The position numbers were made by a program, and so were the translations under genes. The notes beneath the pieces were generated by a model, which made no database searches, had not been told where the DNA came from, and saw only the letters and a list, made by a program, of their open reading frames with translations. Positions 61,144-64,000 of a DNA stretch of 64,000 nt are shown one piece after another (the stretch's first letter is position 1; every line of letters starts with the position of its first letter). The stretch spans positions 1,550,001-1,614,000 of the forward strand of contig NZ_CP027727.1 in the NCBI RefSeq assembly GCF_003851685.1, written 5' to 3'. The DNA comes from Pseudomonas sp. R5-89-07. Lineage in GTDB: Bacteria > Pseudomonadota > Gammaproteobacteria > Pseudomonadales > Pseudomonadaceae.

Positions 61144-62256
61144 TCAATAGTCGGACAAGTCTGCCAGAGGATTCCTACCCTCCCATACCTTGTTAAAGTG
61201 CGCCTGCACCACAGCTTCGGGAATCGTATTGATGTCCGGCCAGTGCCAGCGCGGCGCCTGATCCTTATCGATCAGCCTTGCCCGTACCCCTTCGGCGAAT
61301 TCCGGATGACGGCAGCAATTGAGGCTTAGGGTGTATTCCATCTGGAACACCTGGGCCAACGACAAATGCTGAGCCCGCCGGATTTGCTCCCACACCAGAT
61401 GGGCAGTCAATGGGCAGCCTTCGCTGAGGGTCTTGCCGGCGCGAGCCAGCAGCGGATCAGCGTGATCCCGCAGCAGAGCCAACGTACGCCAGGCGCAGCG
61501 TACGTCTCCCACATCCAGCCACTCGTCGATCTGCGCACGACGCGGCAACCATTGTGCCTCGGGTAGCTGGTCGACGGCTTCCTGGGCCAAGGCCTTGAGC
61601 AAACTGTTGAGCTGCATCGCGGTCTGCTCCTGCCAGTTCAATTGCAACAGGCCATCGAGCAGTTCGTCTTGCTGGTCATCGCGCAGGAAACGGTCGGCCA
61701 GGCCCAGGTCCAGGGCATCGCGACCGTTGATATGGGCGCCGGTCAGGCCAAGGAACAACCCGAGCTTGCCGGGCAGGCGCGACAGAAACCAGCTGGCGCC
61801 CACATCCGGGTACAGCCCGATACTGATTTCCGGCATGGCCAAGCGACTGCTCGGCGTCACGACGCGCACGGACGCGCTCTGCAACAGGCCCATGCCGCCG
61901 CCCAGCACATAGCCGTGGCCCCAGCAGATCAGCGGTTTCGGGTAGGTATGCAGGCGATAATCCAGGCGATATTCGGCGGCAAAAAATTGCGCAGCCAAGC
62001 CGGGCACAACGCCAGGTTGTTCACGGCAGGCCATCGCCAGGCTGCGCACCTCGCCACCTGCGCAAAAAGCCTTGGGGCCGTTGCCGCGCAGCAGCACGCA
62101 GACGATGCTCGGGTCCTTGGCCCAGGCATCCAGGCGTTCGCCCAGGGTCAGGATCATCGGCAGGGAGAGGGCGTTGAGCGATGGTTGCGCATCCAGGCTG
62201 GCGATGCCGATGCGGGCGCCGTGGTTGCCGGTGAGTTCTTCGAAGTGCAGATTCAT
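61144..62256 (-). CDS. Enoyl-CoA hydratase/isomerase family, 3-hydroxyisobutyryl-CoA hydrolase type
   Basis: 370 residues, crotonase fold with the long C-terminal part of the hydrolase subgroup. Oxyanion-hole segments are FCAGGEVRSL (about residues 64-73) and GYVLGGGMGLLQ (about 115-126), and the catalytic Glu-Asp pair lies in PEISIGLYPDVGASWFL. It is likely to free 3-hydroxyisobutyrate in valine breakdown, though other 3-hydroxyacyl-CoA hydratases share this size. Monocistronic, leftward; converges with the gene at 60705. Confidence 0.82.
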   Translation of the reverse strand: MNLHFEELTGNHGARIGIASLDAQPSLNALSLPMILTLGERLDAWAKDPSIVCVLLRGNGPKAFCAGGEVRSLAMACREQPGVVPGLAAQFFAAEYRLDYRLHTYPKPLICWGHGYVLGGGMGLLQSASVRVVTPSSRLAMPEISIGLYPDVGASWFLSRLPGKLGLFLGLTGAHINGRDALDLGLADRFLRDDQQDELLDGLLQLNWQEQTAMQLNSLLKALAQEAVDQLPEAQWLPRRAQIDEWLDVGDVRCAWRTLALLRDHADPLLARAGKTLSEGCPLTAHLVWEQIRRAQHLSLAQVFQMEYTLSLNCCRHPEFAEGVRARLIDKDQAPRWHWPDINTIPEAVVQAHFNKVWEGRNPLADLSDY

Positions 62257-62391
62257 CGTGACCTCAATCCAGAAGGTGAAGGATCAGTATGATCGCTCCA
62301 TGGGAAAGTGCCGGGGGTGTGTCAGATCAATTGACAAGCGGGGTCGGCTTTCCTAGGGTTCGCCCATTGTTTTTTACTCGATGACCTCATC

Positions 62392-63084
62392 ATGACCGAC
62401 GGCGACCGTATCAAACTCGAACCCAGCTGGAAACACGCTCTGCGCGAGGAGTTCGACAAGCCCTACATGGGCGAACTGCGCGAGTTTCTGCGTCAGGAAC
62501 ACGCTGCAGGCAAAGAGATCTATCCGCCGGGCCCGCTGATCTTCAATGCGCTCAATTCAACGCCGCTGGACAAGGTCAAGGTGGTGATCCTTGGCCAGGA
62601 CCCGTACCACGGCCCCGGCCAGGCTCACGGGCTGTGCTTCTCGGTGCAACCGGGCGTGCCGGCGCCGCCCTCCCTGGTCAATATCTATAAAGAACTCAAG
62701 CGTGACCTGAACATCGACATCCCCAACCACGGCTATCTGCAAAGCTGGGCCGACCAGGGCGTGCTGATGCTCAACACCACCCTGACCGTGGAGCGCGCCA
62801 ATGCCAACGCCCACGCCGGCAAGGGCTGGCAGTTTTTTACCGACCGGGTTATCGAGGTGGTCAGCGAGCATCAGCCGCACTTGGTGTTCCTGTTGTGGGG
62901 CGCGCATGCCCAGAGCAAGCAGAAGCTGATCGATGCCACCAAGCACCTGGTGCTGACCTCGGTGCACCCGTCGCCGTTGTCGGCGTATCGCGGGTTCCTC
63001 GGGTGCGGGCATTTCAGTCGTACCAACAAATTCCTTGAGCAGAACGGCGAGACGCCGATCAACTGGATGTTGCCGCCCGTTTGA
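62392..63084 (+). CDS. ung: Uracil-DNA glycosylase
   Basis: 230 residues, family 1 UDG. Catalytic Asp70 in the water-activating loop GQDPYHG (E. coli Asp64), His192 in [11 protein letters not shown] (E. coli His187), and the uracil Phe/Asn pair in GLCFSVQ and LLNTTLTV-like segments. It removes uracil from DNA at the start of base excision repair. Divergent from the crotonase-type gene. Monocistronic. Confidence 0.95.
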   Translation: MTDGDRIKLEPSWKHALREEFDKPYMGELREFLRQEHAAGKEIYPPGPLIFNALNSTPLDKVKVVILGQDPYHGPGQAHGLCFSVQPGVPAPPSLVNIYKELKRDLNIDIPNHGYLQSWADQGVLMLNTTLTVERANANAHAGKGWQFFTDRVIEVVSEHQPHLVFLLWGAHAQSKQKLIDATKHLVLTSVHPSPLSAYRGFLGCGHFSRTNKFLEQNGETPINWMLPPV

Positions 63085-63156
63085 TACGATCGGGCGGTGG
63101 TACAACGCCCTTTGCTTGACCCTCTTCCTGGTGTGTACGTCCATCACGCCGGGCAC

Positions 63157-63174
63157 CTGTTATATCTGACAGTA
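63157..63174 (+). promoter_or_regulatory. 18-bp palindromic element, second copy
   Basis: CTGTTATATCTGACAGTA is the reverse complement of the 60620 element with one mismatch (17 of 18). It lies 97 bp before the start of the terminal gene. It also fits CTGT-N8-ACAG. Confidence 0.5.
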
Positions 63175-63270
63175 TCCGCCGCACTTTTTTGCGCATTCAA
63201 TAAGTAGCCAGACCTGAGCGTGCCGACCGTCTCGGTCGATTACCTATTGATTGTTCAAGGAGGCGTGGAT

Positions 63271-64000
63271 ATGTCTGATTCGAACTCACCCACACGACAC
63301 CAGCGCGCTCTGCGGCCGCGAACTCCAGGCGCAGATGACCCGACGATACTGGAGCTGGACGCTCCGAACCCTTCCCAGGCATTGCCTATGGAGTGGGACG
63401 AAGCGGCCAGGACTTTGCCGCTCAGCCTCCATGATCAGGACCTGGAGGTGACGATTGCACAGGTCTGGCCATTCAATCTCCATGAGGTGAAGATGGAGAC
63501 GACGGTGGAATATCGTTGGGATGGTGTGACAGAGCACACCCACTGTATTAAGGGCCCATACGACCCTGACGCTATATTCCCATTGGTGCAGTATCTACCC
63601 AAGTCGATTCTGTCGAGCGGCGGTATCAGCCGACTGACAATCAGGGTGAGCGCGCCTTTAATCGGCCCGACCGACTCGTTTCCGACCCTGGTCAATGTCG
63701 ATAAAACGCCGCCCAATGGCGGCAATCCAGGGCCGCAGTTGCAGATTGATGAGGAGGCTCGCGATGAGCTTACCGATGATTATCTGGTCAGGCATGGCGG
63801 CTTGCCTGTCGAGCTGGCGCGTTGGTTTGATATGCGCACTGGGGATGCGTGCCACTTTTTTTACGCAGTTCTGCCGAATGTGGTTCCGGCAGGCACTCTT
63901 TTCATTACGAGAGAGCACGTCCTCGGCGCGCCCATCCTATACGTCATTCCTGAGGCGCACGTGCGCGCCAGTGGCCGGGGTGCAAGGTTCGCTTCCTGCC
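63271..64000 (+). CDS. Hypothetical protein, 3' end outside the window
   Basis: 243 codons open from ATG 63271 to the right edge without a stop, with AAGGAGG seven bases upstream. No signal peptide or membrane helix. The sequence has beta-rich character: QDLEVTIAQVWPFNLHEVKMETTVEYRWDG and LTIRVSAPLIGPTDSF, spaced like repeated beta-sandwich (Ig-like) units. Codon use is less GC-rich than that of ung. I do not recognise the family; a large accessory protein, perhaps a surface or toxin-like one, is possible. Incomplete. Confidence 0.7.
   Translation, partial: MSDSNSPTRHQRALRPRTPGADDPTILELDAPNPSQALPMEWDEAARTLPLSLHDQDLEVTIAQVWPFNLHEVKMETTVEYRWDGVTEHTHCIKGPYDPDAIFPLVQYLPKSILSSGGISRLTIRVSAPLIGPTDSFPTLVNVDKTPPNGGNPGPQLQIDEEARDELTDDYLVRHGGLPVELARWFDMRTGDACHFFYAVLPNVVPAGTLFITREHVLGAPILYVIPEAHVRASGRGARFASC

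Overview
The window is a chromosomal segment of a Pseudomonas of the P. fluorescens group. The evidence is high-GC coding sequence, a complete pca cluster with PcaR boxes, an EmhABC/TtgABC-type efflux locus with a TtgR-like operator, olsBA, phaG, FosA, and many copies of the palindrome TGTGGGAGGGGGCTTGCCCC, which is the REP/REPIN family typical of this group. No rRNA operon, CRISPR array, transposase, integrase or prophage module is visible. Most of the segment reads as core genome or clade-specific metabolism.

Layout. 1-3020: two small unknown proteins, a 38-residue cbb3-oxidase subunit (ccoM) behind an ANR box, and a Pit phosphate transporter. 3400-14330: the protocatechuate branch of the beta-ketoadipate pathway in one block, pcaR, pcaK, pcaIJF-HG, pcaT-BDC, with PcaR operators in front of pcaR and pcaI. 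14400-16632: a polysaccharide-deacetylase-like lipoprotein and an OprD-type porin. 16814-23497: RND efflux pump emhABC and its divergent repressor emhR. 23802-25964: Old Yellow Enzyme xenB, an ArsR regulator and a divergent acpH, with a three-site operator array between them. 26074-29190: ornithine-lipid genes olsBA and a divergent serine hydrolase, separated by two Pho-box-like sites. 29360-37070: YceI protein, cardiolipin-synthase-like phospholipase D, bglX, a lemA-TPM-TPM set and a methyltransferase. 37209-41387: an iron-starvation module (TonB receptor, FecR, ECF sigma) with a Fur box. 41571-43887: a DapA-family lyase and a class II aldolase under a divergent XRE-cupin regulator. 44059-46347: a SIR2-like DUF4917 protein and an ANR-box-preceded iron alcohol dehydrogenase. 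46437-51629: an SDR-like protein and LysR regulator, then a class III CoA-transferase, HMG-CoA-lyase-family protein and MFS carrier, a likely catabolic unit for a branched dicarboxylic acid. 51630-57454: transporters, a LysR regulator, FosA, small envelope proteins and Ogt. 57659-64000: tRNA-Gly(CCC), phaG, rsuA, a tyrosine-rich lipoprotein, a secreted protein, an enoyl-CoA-hydratase-family hydrolase, ung, and the 5' part of a large unknown gene running off the right edge.

Themes. The pca block imports 4-hydroxybenzoate/protocatechuate (PcaK) and converts protocatechuate through PcaHG, PcaB, PcaC, PcaD, PcaIJ and PcaF to succinyl-CoA and acetyl-CoA. Regulatory sites can be read directly for ANR (two), PcaR (two pairs), an EmhR/TtgR-type repressor, Fur and PhoB, along with palindromes for the ArsR and XRE-cupin regulators. 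REPIN-like repeats sit at the ends of about a dozen transcription units. I see no single new defence or mobile system. The best candidates for undescribed biology are the CoA-transferase/lyase/MFS unit, the XRE-cupin/aldolase/DapA unit, the ArsR operator array shared by xenB and acpH, the double Pho site, the DUF4917 protein, and a near-identical 18-bp CTGT-N8-ACAG element in front of two unrelated genes of unknown function.
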